Shown here piece after piece: positions 53,603-64,000 of a DNA stretch of 64,000 nt (position 1 is the first letter of the stretch; each line of letters starts with the position of its first letter). The notes under the pieces were generated by a model, which saw only the letters and a program-made list of their open reading frames with translations, was not told the origin of the DNA and searched no databases. The stretch covers positions 5,404,177 through 5,468,176 of the forward strand of contig OX442433.1 in NCBI GenBank assembly GCA_949361645.1, in the 5' to 3' direction. The translations under genes were made by a program, and so were the position numbers. The stretch comes from Spongilla lacustris (lineage: Eukaryota; Porifera; Demospongiae; Spongillida; Spongillidae).

Positions 53603-56600
53603 CTACACATTACTAGGGTCATTTGGAACATATTCCACAGACATCTTGTTGTGCTTCCGCCTGACCCTCTTGGCAGGACGCCACATATGGAGGCCTGTGC
53701 AGCAGCTGTAGGGGACAGTTATGGCCACCATTAACTTTGACATAAAATAAAGACAGGCGCCTTAAATCCATTAACTCCCCCACCACACTTTCACACCCCT
53801 CCCCCTTCCTTTCATTCTCCATGATTCTTCTACCCATCCCCACACTGATCACAAGGAAGAACATACCCAGTGGTCTTGTGCATCTCCAGGTCAGGATGTG
53901 CCTCTTCTGTCTCCTTATGGCAACAGCTCCACTCATGTTTACCACTCTCAGATGACACTGCTTGGATAAAGGGGAAACCCCCTGAAGTATGGGAATACAG
54001 CCCATTGGGTGGCTTGCCTAGATAACCACTGTGGTATGTACAGCCACTGTTGGATTTAGGATTGAATGGAGCACCACATTGGAGGCAGTGGCCATCTGTC
54101 AGGTGAGGAGCTTTAGGGATCCCTCTAATAGATGAAATCATAACTGCATGACTGAAATCTTGTCATATTTTGTGTGTGGCTATACCTCTTGGTATGTTTG
54201 TTGGCCTTCTTTTCAAAATGACCAATAGCTGCATCTTTGGGACTATGGTACACTCCAGCTGTGTAATGTACCCATACATCCAATGTGCCTTTAATGTACC
54301 CATGCATCCAATGTGCCTGTAATGTACCCATACATTCAATGTGCCTGTAATGTACCCATACATCCAATGTGCCTGTAATGTACCCATACATCCAATGTGC
54401 CTCATGTACCGTTACATCCAATGTGCCTGTAATGTACCCATACATCCAATGTGCCTGTAATGTACCCATACATCCAATGTGCCTCATGTACCGTTACATC
54501 CAATGTGCCTGTAATGTACCCATACATCCAATGTGCCTGTAATGTACCCATACATCCAATGTGCCTGTAATGTACCCATACATTCAATGTGCCTGTAATG
54601 TACCCATACATCCAATGTGCCTGTAATGTACCCATACATTCAATGTGCCTGTAATGTACCCATACATTCAATGTGCCTGTAATGTACCCATACATCCAAT
54701 GTGCCTGTAATGTACCCATACATTCAATGTGCCTGTAATGTACCCATACATTCAATGTGCCTGTAATGTACCCATACATCCAATGTGCCTGTAATGTACC
54801 CATACATCCAATGTGCCTTTAATGTACCCATACATTCAATGTGCCTGTAATGTACCCATACATTCAATGTGCCTGTAATGTACCCATACATCCAATGTGC
54901 CTGTAATGTACCCATACATCCAATGTGCCTGTAATGTACCCATACATCCAATGTGCCTGTAATGTACCCATACATCCAATGTGCCTGTAATGTACCCATA
55001 CATCCAATGTGCCTGTAATGTACCCATACATTCAATGTGCCTGTAATGTACCCATACATTCAATGTGCCTGTAATGTACCCATACATTCAATGTGCCTGT
55101 AATGTACCCATACATCCAATGTGCCTGTAATGTACCCATACATCCAATGTGCCTGTAATGTACCCATACATTCAAAGTGCCTGTAATGTACCCATACATC
55201 CAATGTGCCTGTAATGTACCCATACATCCAATGTGCCTGTATTGTACCCATACATTCAATGTGCCTGTAATGTACCCATACATTCAATGTGCCTGTAATG
55301 TACCCATACATCCAATGTGCCTGTAATGTACCCATACATCCAATGTGCCTGTAATGTACCCATACATCCAATGTGCCTGTATTGTACCCATACATCCAAT
55401 GTGCCTGTAATGTACCCATACATCCAATGTGCCTTTAATGTACCCATACATTCAATGTGCCTGTAATGTACCCATACATCCAATGTGCCTGTAATGTACC
55501 CATACATCCAATGTGCCTGTAATGTACCCATACATCCAATGTGCCTGTAATGTACCCATACATCCAATGTGCCTTTAATGTACCCATACATTCAATGTGC
55601 CTGTAATGTACCCATACATCCAATGTGCCTTTAATGTACCCATACATTCAATGTGCCTGTAATGTACCCATACATCCAATGTGCCTGTAATGTACCCATA
55701 CATCCAATGTGCCTGTAATGTACCCATACATCCAATGTGCCTGTAATGTACCCATACATCCAATGTGCCTTTAATGTACCCATACATCCAATGTGCCTGT
55801 AATGTACCCATACATTCAATGTGCCTGTAATGTACCCATACATTCAATGTGCCTGTAATGTACCCATACATCCAATGTGCCTGTAATGTACCCATACATC
55901 CAATGTGCCTTTAATGTACCCATACATTCAATGTGCCTGTAATGTACCCATACATTCAATGTGCCTGTAATGTACCCATACATCCAATGTGCCTGTAATG
56001 TACCCATACATCCAATGTGCCTGTAATGTACCCATACATTCAATGTGCCTGTAATGTACCCATACATTCAATGTGCCTGTAATGTACCCATACATCCAAT
56101 GTGCCTGTAATGTACCCATACATCCAATGTGCCTGTAATGTACCCATACATCCAATGTGCCTGTAATGTACCCATACATTCAATGTGCCTGTATTGTACC
56201 CATACATCCAATGTGCCTTTAATGTACCCATACATTCAATGTGCCTGTAATGTACCCATACATCCAATGTGCCTGTAATGTACCCATACATCCAATGTGC
56301 CTGTAATGTACCCATACATCCAATGTGCCTGTAATGTACCCATACATCCAATGTGCCTGTAATGTACCCATACATCCAATGTGCCTGTAATGTACCCATA
56401 CATCCAATGTGCCTGTAATGTACCCATACATCCAATGTGCCTGTAATGTACCCATACATTCAATGTGCCTGTAATGTACCCATACATCCAATGTGCCTGT
56501 AATGTACCCATACATCCAATGTGCCTTTAATGTACCCATACATTCAATGTGCCTGTAATGTACCCATACATCCAATGTGCCTTTAATGTACCCATACATT

Positions 56601-59600
56601 CAATGTGCCTGTAATGTACCCATACATCCAATGTGCCTGTAATGTACCCATACATCCAATGTGCCTGTAATGTACCCATACATCCAATGTGCCTGTAATG
56701 TACCCATACATCCAATGTGCCTTTAATGTACCCATACATCCAATGTGCCTTTAATGTACCCATACATTCAATGTGCCTGTAATGTACCCATACATCCAAT
56801 GTGCCTGTAATGTACCCATACATCCAATGTGCCTGTAATGTACCCATACATCCAATGTGCCTGTAATGTACCCATACATCCAATGTGCCTGTAATGTACC
56901 CATACATCCAATGTGCCTTTAATGTACCCATACATTCAATGTGCCTGTAATGTACCCATACATCCAATGTGCCTGTAATGTATCCATACATCCAATGTGC
57001 CTGTAATGTACCCATACATCCAATGTGCCTTTAATGTACCCATACATCCAATGTGCCTGTAATGTACCCATACATTCAAAGTGCCTGTAATGTACCCATA
57101 CATCCAATGTGCCTGTAATGTACCCATATATCCAATGTGCCTTTAATGTACCCATACATTCAATGTGCCTGTAATGTATCCATACATCCAATGTGCCTGT
57201 AATGTATCCATACATCCAATGTGCCTGTAATGTACCCATATATCCAATGTGCCTTTAATGTACCCATACATTCAATGTGCCTGTAATGTATCCATACATT
57301 CAAAGTGCCTGTAATGTACCCATACATCCAATGTGCCTGTAATGTACCCATATATCCAATGTGCCTTTAATGTACCCATACATTCAATGTGCCTGTAATG
57401 TATCCATACATCCAATGTGCCTGTAATGTACCCATACATCCAATGTGCCTGTAATGTACCCATACATCCAATGTGCCTGTAATGTACCCATACATCCAAT
57501 GTACCTGTAATGTACCCATACATCCAATGTGCCTGTAATGTACCCATACATTCAAAGTGCCTGTAATGTACCCATACATCCAATGTACCTGTAATGTACC
57601 CATACATCCAATGTACCTGTAATGTACCCATACATTCAAAGTGCCTGTAATGTACCCATACATCCAATGTACCTGTAATGTACCCATACATTCAAAGTGC
57701 CTGTAATGTACCCATACATCCAATGTACCTGTAATGTACCCATACATCCAATGTACCTGTAATGTACCCATACATTCAAAGTGCCTGTAATGTACCCATA
57801 CATCCAATGTGCCTGTAATGTACCCATACATCCAATGTGCCTGTAATGTACCCATACATCCAATGTGCCTGTAATGTACCCATACATTCAATGTGCCTGT
57901 AATGTATCCATACATCCAATGTGCCTGTAATGTACCCATACATCCAATGTGCCTGTAATGTACCCATACATCCAATGTGCCTGTAATGTACCCATACATC
58001 CAATGTACCTGTAATGTACCCATACATTCAAAGTGCCTGTAATGTACCCATACATCCAATGTACCTGTAATGTACCCATACATCCAATGTACCTGTAATG
58101 TACCCATACATTCAAAGTGCCTGTAATGTACCCATACATCCAATGTGCCTGTAATGTACCCATACATCCAATGTGCCTGTAATGTACCCATACATCCAAT
58201 GTGCCTGTAATGTACCCATACATTCAATGTGCCTGTAATGTATCCATACATCCAATGTGCCTGTAATGTACCCATACATCCAATGTGCCTGTAATGTACC
58301 CATACATCCAATGTGCCTGTAATGTACCCATACATCCAATGTGCCTGTAATGTACCCATACATTCAATGTGCCTGTAATGTACCCATACATTCAATGTGC
58401 CTGTAATGTACCCATACATCCAATGTACCTGTAATGTACCCATACATCCAATGTGCCTGTAATGTACCCATACATCCAATGTACCTGTAATGTACCCATA
58501 CATCCAATGTGCCTGTAATGTACCCATACATCCAATGTGCCTGTAATGTACCCATACATTCAATGTGCCTGTAATGTACCCATACATCCAATGTACCTGT
58601 AATGTACCCATACATCCAATGTACCTGTAATGTACCCATACATCCAATGTGCCTGTAATGTACCCATACATCCAATGTGCCTGTAATGTACCCATACATC
58701 CAATGTACCTGTAATGTACCCATACATCCAATGTGCCTGTAATGTACCCATACATTCAATGTGCCTTTAATGTACCCATACATCCAATGTACCTGTAATG
58801 TACCCATACATCCAATGTACCTGTAATGTACCCATACATCCAATGTGCCTGTAATGTACCCATACATCCAATGTACCTGTAATGTACCCATACATCCAAT
58901 GTACCTGTAATGTACCCATACATCCAATGTGCCTGTAATGTACCCATACATTCAAAGTGCCTGTAATGTACCCATACATCCAATGTGCCTGTAATGTACC
59001 CATATATCCAATGTGCCTGTAATGTACCCATACATCCAATGTGCCTGTAATGTACCCATACATCCAATGTGCCTGTATTGTACCCATACATCCAATGTGC
59101 CTGTAATGTACCCATACATCCAATGTACCTGTAATGTACCCATACATCCAATGTGCCTGTAATGTACCCATACATCCAATGTGCCTGTAATGTACCCATA
59201 CATCCAATGTGCCTGTAATGTACCGCCCTTCCTTCACCCTTCCCATCACATTACTGGGTACCCTACAACAGCTTTGGATTAAGTAGTTTGGTTAATACAG
59301 CAGGTTGCAAGCCAACATCCAATGCTAAGTGCCATTGCTGAAGCCTTTTGCTATGTATGCTATGAAGGATTATGTAATACCCACCTGAGTATCTTGTTCT
59401 GGTGCCAGCCTGGGCATAGTTTTGTCTACTCACACGTCTTTGCTCAGCTCTTATCTTCATATGTGTTCGCACCTGCTCACATGAACACACACAATAGATG
59501 CAAATGATCTGACATAGCCCACACCTCCTTACACTTGACTCATGCTCCTTCCTTTTTTTCACCACTCTTTCTGCCTTCTGCTTGAGCTCCAACTTAAACT

Positions 59601-60712
59601 CTTCAACACTGGCACCAGGTAGGTGCTTCACCACAGCCCAGACAGCAGGCCCCCTCACATGGGGGTCCTTCCTCTTGTGCTTGCCCTCATCCTCACCCTT
59701 ATCCTCATCCTCACCAGTGAAGTGCACTGTTACCTCGTGCTGCTTGCAGAGGGCTTTGATGTGTGTGCCTGACACTCCCATGAGCAGGCCAAGATAAGCA
59801 GCAGGAAAGTCAAGCTTAACTCTGTCCTGCAGCACTACATGTAGCGGTGTGTTTGCTTTAGAGGATGATTCCAAATACTGTAGATCACCTTTATGATAAT
59901 GAAAAGTCAGGAAAGACAGGAGGGTAACAATTGCATGTGTTCTTATCCAAGCATAAGAGTTTGGTGGTCTACATACATGCATGTGTAAGTTCACCTGCTG
60001 TGATAATTCAATTGCAACCACTAGTGAAACGCCTGTACATATTAACCTTACACCCCTACAGATGACACTAAATGGTGTCCAGGTAGAAGGAATAATAGAA
60101 GCATGTGCAGGAGTGCTTACATATATTGACCCAAGGGGGGGGGGGGGGGGGGGTGTACGTTCGCAATTATTGTCATCTGTAGGGGTGTGCTACTAAAATA
60201 GTCCATGTGTATGGCAACACACACACGCACACACACGCACACACACACACACACACGCACACACACACGCACACACACACACGCACACACACGCACACGC
60301 ACACACACATACACACACACGACTTAAGCACTCCACTAAGACTTGCCTATGCTTGCTTGCCTCGTCAGGGTTACCACGTCGAGCAGAGCGGGCTCTGACG
60401 TTGATAGCATATCTCGAAGCACCTTTTTCGCGCCCTGCGGTACGACACTATCGCTCACTGTGTCCAACCACTGACTCAGCTCCTCCTTGCCTTTCGGCGG
60501 GACCCGACTTTGCTTACCTAAGAACAGAGTGCAAACGCACGAGCGATTAAATCTATTCTTTCGCCACTTGCTCTCTTACCTTCACAAGAACATATCACCG
60601 TACGAAATCTCTTTATGTGTCCCAATTGAAATAGCTTCCCTCGGAGACTGTTTATCAAGTGCTGCGTCTCGCCTCTCCAACGATTGCCGTGGTAAGGGCA
60701 TGCACTAGCCAT
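53603..60712 (-). CDS. Tandem family copy D, with 5-kb repeat intron
   Basis: Exons 60712-60580, 60517-60347, 59888-59533, 59472-59385, 54258-54186, 54124-53867 and 53705-53603 (TAG) join in phase to 393 residues. The start ATG is intact, unlike copy B. The acidic linker in the KH-like region is longer than in A (GEDEDKGEDEGKHKRKDP). The Cys/His block reads HCLQCGAPFNP, GCTYHSGY, HEWSCCHKE and GCCTGLHMW, and the tail is SVEYVPNDPSNV. The intron after exon 2 is GC-AG as in A and B. Intron 4 is expanded to 5.1 kb by the 28-bp minisatellite, against 0.66 kb in A and 0.25 kb in B. Low divergence from B suggests recent duplication or gene conversion. Confidence 0.75.
54262..59224. repeat. 28-bp minisatellite, about 177 copies (copy D)
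   Basis: The unit is the same as in copy A (tacatccaatgtgcctgtaa core), with a few variants that cluster regionally: gcctttaa and cattcaatg on the left, catattcaaag and gtacctgtaa on the right, and tatccatac only at about 56970-58250. The minus strand is free of stops in all three frames over long stretches because 28 is not a multiple of three and the unit contains no minus-strand stop; frames of up to 462 codons here (period 28 residues, motif MGTLQAHWMYGYITGTLDVW) are an effect of the repeat. Confidence 0.97.
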
Positions 60713-60890
60713 CTTCGCCAAAAAAAAGACAGTGTTTACATACCGCGCCTTGAAATTATTTACATAAATAACAAATCGATTGCATTACGTTCTAAATTTG
60801 TGACGCAATCATGTACTGGTTACGTTACTAAGTAATATGGTACCCCGACCCAATCAGTAGAAGAAAAGAGGTACTAGTGCGCACACTTAG

Positions 60891-60891
<1 letters not shown>

Positions 60892-60927
<36 letters not shown>

Positions 60928-60998
60928 ATACGGGACTATGACACATTTTTATACACGTACGCGTATAAATTTGTCAAATCCTCTGTCATCTGCCCGTA

Positions 60999-61034
<36 letters not shown>

Positions 61035-61036
61035 GC
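60892..61036. mobile_element. Palindromic MITE between C run and G run, upstream of copy D
   Basis: A C run (about 60894-60925) and a G run (about 61001-61032) face each other as inverted ends, with catacggga / tgcccgtacg inside and the palindromic core tatacacgtacgcgtata at the centre. It is related to 52597-52740 upstream of copy B. Confidence 0.7.
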
Positions 61037-61149
61037 TGTCCGCTATCATCCAATTCAACCAGTGTGTGTGTGTGTGTGTGGGGGGGGTGCTGTCCGCTTT
61101 CGGCCGATTCAACTGTCCCTCCCTCCCTCCCTCACAAAGGGGTATGTGT

Positions 61150-61797
61150 AGACACAAATATGCCCAGGCTGGCAAGATACTCAGGTGGGCATTACATAAT
61201 CATTCATAGCGTACATAGCAAAAGGTTTATTAAGCAATGGCACTTAGCATTGGAATTGAGTTGTGGGACACTCCTACCTTCCTCAACCTGCTAATTGAAC
61301 TATTTTATCCAAGACGTTAATAGGGTAAGCAATAATGTTATGGTAATGGTAAGGTAGAGCTTTGCTCAGCTCTTATCTTCATATGTGTTAGCACCTGCTC
61401 ACACGAACACACACAATAGATGCAAATGATCTGACATAGCACACACCTCCTTACACTTGACTCATGCTCCTTCCTTTTTTTCACCACTCTTTCTGCCTTC
61501 TGCTTGAGCTCCAACTTAAACTCTTCAACACTGGCACCAGGTAGGTGCTTCACCACAGCCCAGACAGCAGGCCCTGTCACGCGGGGGTACTTCCTCTTTT
61601 GTTTGCCCTCATCCTCACCCGTGAAGTGCACTGTTACCTCGTGCTGCTTGCAGAGGGCTTTGATGTGTGTGCCTGACACTCCCATGAGCAGGCCCAGATA
61701 GGCAGCAGGAAAGTCAAGCTTAACTCTGTCCTGCAGCACTATGGGTTCTACATGTAGCGGTGTGTTTGCTTTAGAGGATGATTCGAAATACTGTAGA
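61150..61797. pseudogene. Truncated family fragment (copy E)
   Basis: On the minus strand 61797-61465 is exon 3 (YFESSSKANTPLHVEPIVLQ..., GLLMGVSGTHI) missing its acceptor: the AAAG|GTGATC junction of the other copies is replaced by ctgttatctacag. About 61404-61362 is the start of exon 4. On the plus strand 61165-61235 is an inverted piece of exon 4 and its flank (cccaggctggcaagatactc). Exons 1, 2 and 5-7 are absent. Confidence 0.8.
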
Positions 61798-61904
61798 TAA
61801 CAGGAAGGTAACAATTGCACAAACTCGATGAATATCTGCATGTGTTCACATGAACATAAAGGGTTTAGTTTACCTGCTGTGATAATCCATTCCTGCCACA
61901 CACA

Positions 61905-62069
61905 TGCACATACACACATGCACACACACATGCACACACATGCGCACACACATGCATACATGCACACACACATGCGCACACGCACACACACATGCACACA
62001 CACATGCACACACATGCGCACACACATGCACATATGCACTCACACACATGCACACATGCACACACACAT

Positions 62070-62138
<69 letters not shown>
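61905..62138. repeat. CA/TGCACA microsatellite
   Basis: acacatgcacac blocks followed by about 70 bp of pure CA. Directly after it (62140-62230) a stretch is open in frame (VVRAWPDHIFLPEVYLKKHA) and may be an exon remnant, unidentified. Confidence 0.9.
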
Positions 62139-62139
<1 letters not shown>

Positions 62140-62269
62140 CAGGGCAGTTGGAAACGATCAGAACTGTTGTCAGGGCATGGCCTGACCACATCTTTTTGCC
62201 TGAGGTCTACCTCAAGAAACATGCTATATGTGTATGTATGTGTAGTAATATAGGTATACATATCCTATC

Positions 62270-62453
62270 ATCCTGAGCTAATCAGTTGGGGGGGGGAAGG
62301 GGGAAAGAGAAATCTCAAGTATGAATATCATTCTCATGTTCTTGCATATGGACTTGATAAAATGTTATATTAGTGTAATGTCCACTTGGATCTTAGATTT
62401 CAGTCAAGCTTTAATTCAAAATAATTAATGCATTGCAAACCCATCTGTTCAGC
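62270..62453. other. Spacer before the palindromic array
   Basis: Short G-rich run (62289-62303) and AT-rich sequence; nothing else recognised. Confidence 0.4.
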
Positions 62454-64000
62454 TTTGCATGCTACATATATGGGAAAGTTTACGAGAAAAGGGACCTAGC
62501 GTTTATTATAAAAAAGTATAATAAAAATGCATTACGTTTGATTTGCGATAACTTCCGAACAGTTAACGCTATCACCTTCCTATTTTCAACACTTCATACT
62601 GCACCATTTCTCTATCGTAAAATACATTTTGGAGTCTTGCACTTGCTCCGTGTCAGTATTGCAACGTTCGATATCCCACTGGGTTCAAACCTGCCATAAC
62701 TTTCGGTAGGAGTAATCAATTCGCTTCAAATTCGGTTTGTAGGTAGAGAGGTCCTATACCTATCGATTTGTTCTGTTCGTTGATTTTTATGCCATCCGTT
62801 ACGGAGATACAGTTGAACAAACTACGTGCCCATTTTCGCGCTCGATTCGCGCCAATGATTTGGGCAAATTGCGTTCCGCTCAATGTATGGGGAGGCGACA
62901 TTGGCGCGAATCAAGCGGGAAAACGTGCACGTAGTTTGTTCAACTGTATCTCCGTAACGGATGGCATAAAAATTAACGAACAGAACAAATCGATAGGTAT
63001 AGGACCTCTCTACCTACAAACCGAATTTGAAGCGAATTGATTACTCCTACCGAAAGTTATGGCGGGTTTGAACCCAGTGGGGTATCGAACGTTGCAATAC
63101 TGACACGGAGCAAGTGCAAGACTCCAAAATGTATTCTACCATAGAAAAAGGGTGCAGTATGAAGTGTTGAAAATAGGAAGTTGATAGCGTTAACTGTTCG
63201 GAAGTTATAGCAAATCAAACGTAATGCATTTTTATTATACTTTTTTATAATACACGCTAGGTCCCTTTTCTCGTAAACTTTCCCATATATGTATATATAT
63301 ATATGGGAAAGTTTACGAGAAAAGGGACCTAGCGTGTATTATAAAAAAGTATAATAAAAATGCATTACGTTTGATTTGCTATAACTTCCGAACAGTTAAC
63401 GCTATCAACTTCCTATTTTCAACACTTCATACTGCACCATTTCTCTGTGGTAGAATACATTTTGGAGTCTTGCACTTGCTCTGTGTCAGTATTGCAACGT
63501 TCGATACCCCACTGGGTTCAAACCCGCCATAACTTTCGGTAGGAGTAATCAATTCGCTTCAAATTCGGCTTGTAGGTAGACAAGTCCTATACCTATCGAT
63601 TTGTTCTGTTTGTTAATTTTTATGCCATCAGTTACGGAGATACAGTTGAACAAACTGCGTGCACGTTTTCCCGCTTGATTCGCGCCAATGTTATAATCCC
63701 CGCCTCCCTATACATTGAGCGGAACGCAATTTGCCCAAATCATTGGCGCGAATCGAGCGCGAAAATGGGCACGTAGTTTGTTCAACTGTATCTCCGTAAT
63801 GGATGACATAAAAATTAACGAACAGAACAAATCGATAGGTATAGGACCTTTCTACTTAGAAACCGAATTTGAAGCGAATTGATTACTCCTACCGAAAGTT
63901 ATGGCGGGTTTGAACCCAGTGGGGTATCGAACGTTGCAATACTGACACGGAGCAAGTGCAAGACTCCAAAATGTATTTTACCATAGAGAAATGGTGCAGT
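62454..64000. repeat. Alternating inverted copies of a ~420-bp unit
   Basis: The unit runs from atatatgggaaagtttacga through gcattacgtttgatttg, actgggttcaaac, cctatcgatttgttctg to cgcgccaatg. Forward copies start at about 62468 and 63300; reverse copies occupy about 62893-63297 and 63725 to the window end. The joints are near-palindromic (tatgtatatatatata at about 63290-63303; ttggcgcgaatc on both sides of 62885 and 63715). Copies differ by several percent, so this is not a simple duplication of reads. It continues beyond the window. Confidence 0.85.

Noticed and set aside
57367..58755. 462-codon minus-strand frame of repeated MGTLQAHWMYGYITGTLDVW type
   Set aside because: It is the 28-bp minisatellite read through; all three minus frames are open because the unit has no stop, and it lies inside an intron of copy D. 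The same holds for 45789-46349.
62140..62240. Open stretch VVRAWPDHIFLPEVYLKKHA after a CA tract
   Set aside because: Protein-like, but no splice sites or family could be assigned and no neighbouring exon was found; left out of the gene list.

Overview
The window is nuclear DNA from an animal. It holds multi-exon genes with short GT-AG introns, metazoan protein families (MEK, TRIM-NHL, MBTPS1/S1P, RNF114-type RING, DEF8/Rubicon-type), long (CA)n tracts, G and C homopolymers, minisatellites and small inverted-repeat transposons. The compact gene order, with starts or stops tens of bases apart, and the early-diverging look of the proteins suggest a sponge, probably a demosponge. That placement is an inference; no rRNA or mitochondrial marker is present.

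Layout. 1-1956: repeats, with a 456-bp palindrome. 1957-4182 (+): MEK1/2-type MAP kinase kinase. 5356-8657 (+): TRIM-NHL gene split by a 1,095-bp hAT-like element whose 8-bp target duplication is intact. 8.7-15.6 kb: gene-poor, with two further inverted-repeat elements and decayed transposase-like exons. 15.6-41.5 kb: dense gene cluster, namely secreted-type Mn superoxide dismutase (+), a 16-exon RUN-DEF8 fusion (-), NSFL1C/p47 (-), EXOSC8 (-), OSTC (-), SNAPC1-like (+), MBTPS1 in 20 exons (-), MRPS17 (+), EXOSC7 (-) and an RNF114/166-like E3 ligase (+). Three divergent pairs have only 36-142 bp between start codons, and EXOSC7 and MRPS17 overlap tail to tail in their last three codons. 42.9-44.5 kb (-): LRRC58-like leucine-rich repeat gene.

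45.2-61.8 kb (-): a tandem family I do not recognise, with a KH-like domain and a CHORD-like Cys/His motif. Three copies are full length (A 45183-48141, B 50275-52397, D 53603-60712) and there are scrambled fragments between and after them. The duplicated block also carried the first exon of the LRRC58-like gene. One intron of the family contains a 28-bp minisatellite with about 17 copies in A, a remnant in B and about 177 copies (5 kb) in D. 62.4-64 kb: alternating inverted copies of a ~420-bp AT-rich unit.

Three themes recur. GC-AG introns with the donor AG|GCAAGT occur at four unrelated loci. Several intronic minisatellites start at, or have copied, a 5' splice site. Small inverted-repeat transposons can be dated against empty sites or paralogs. 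All exon joins were made by hand from splice motifs, codon phase and remembered family alignments; none was checked against transcripts.
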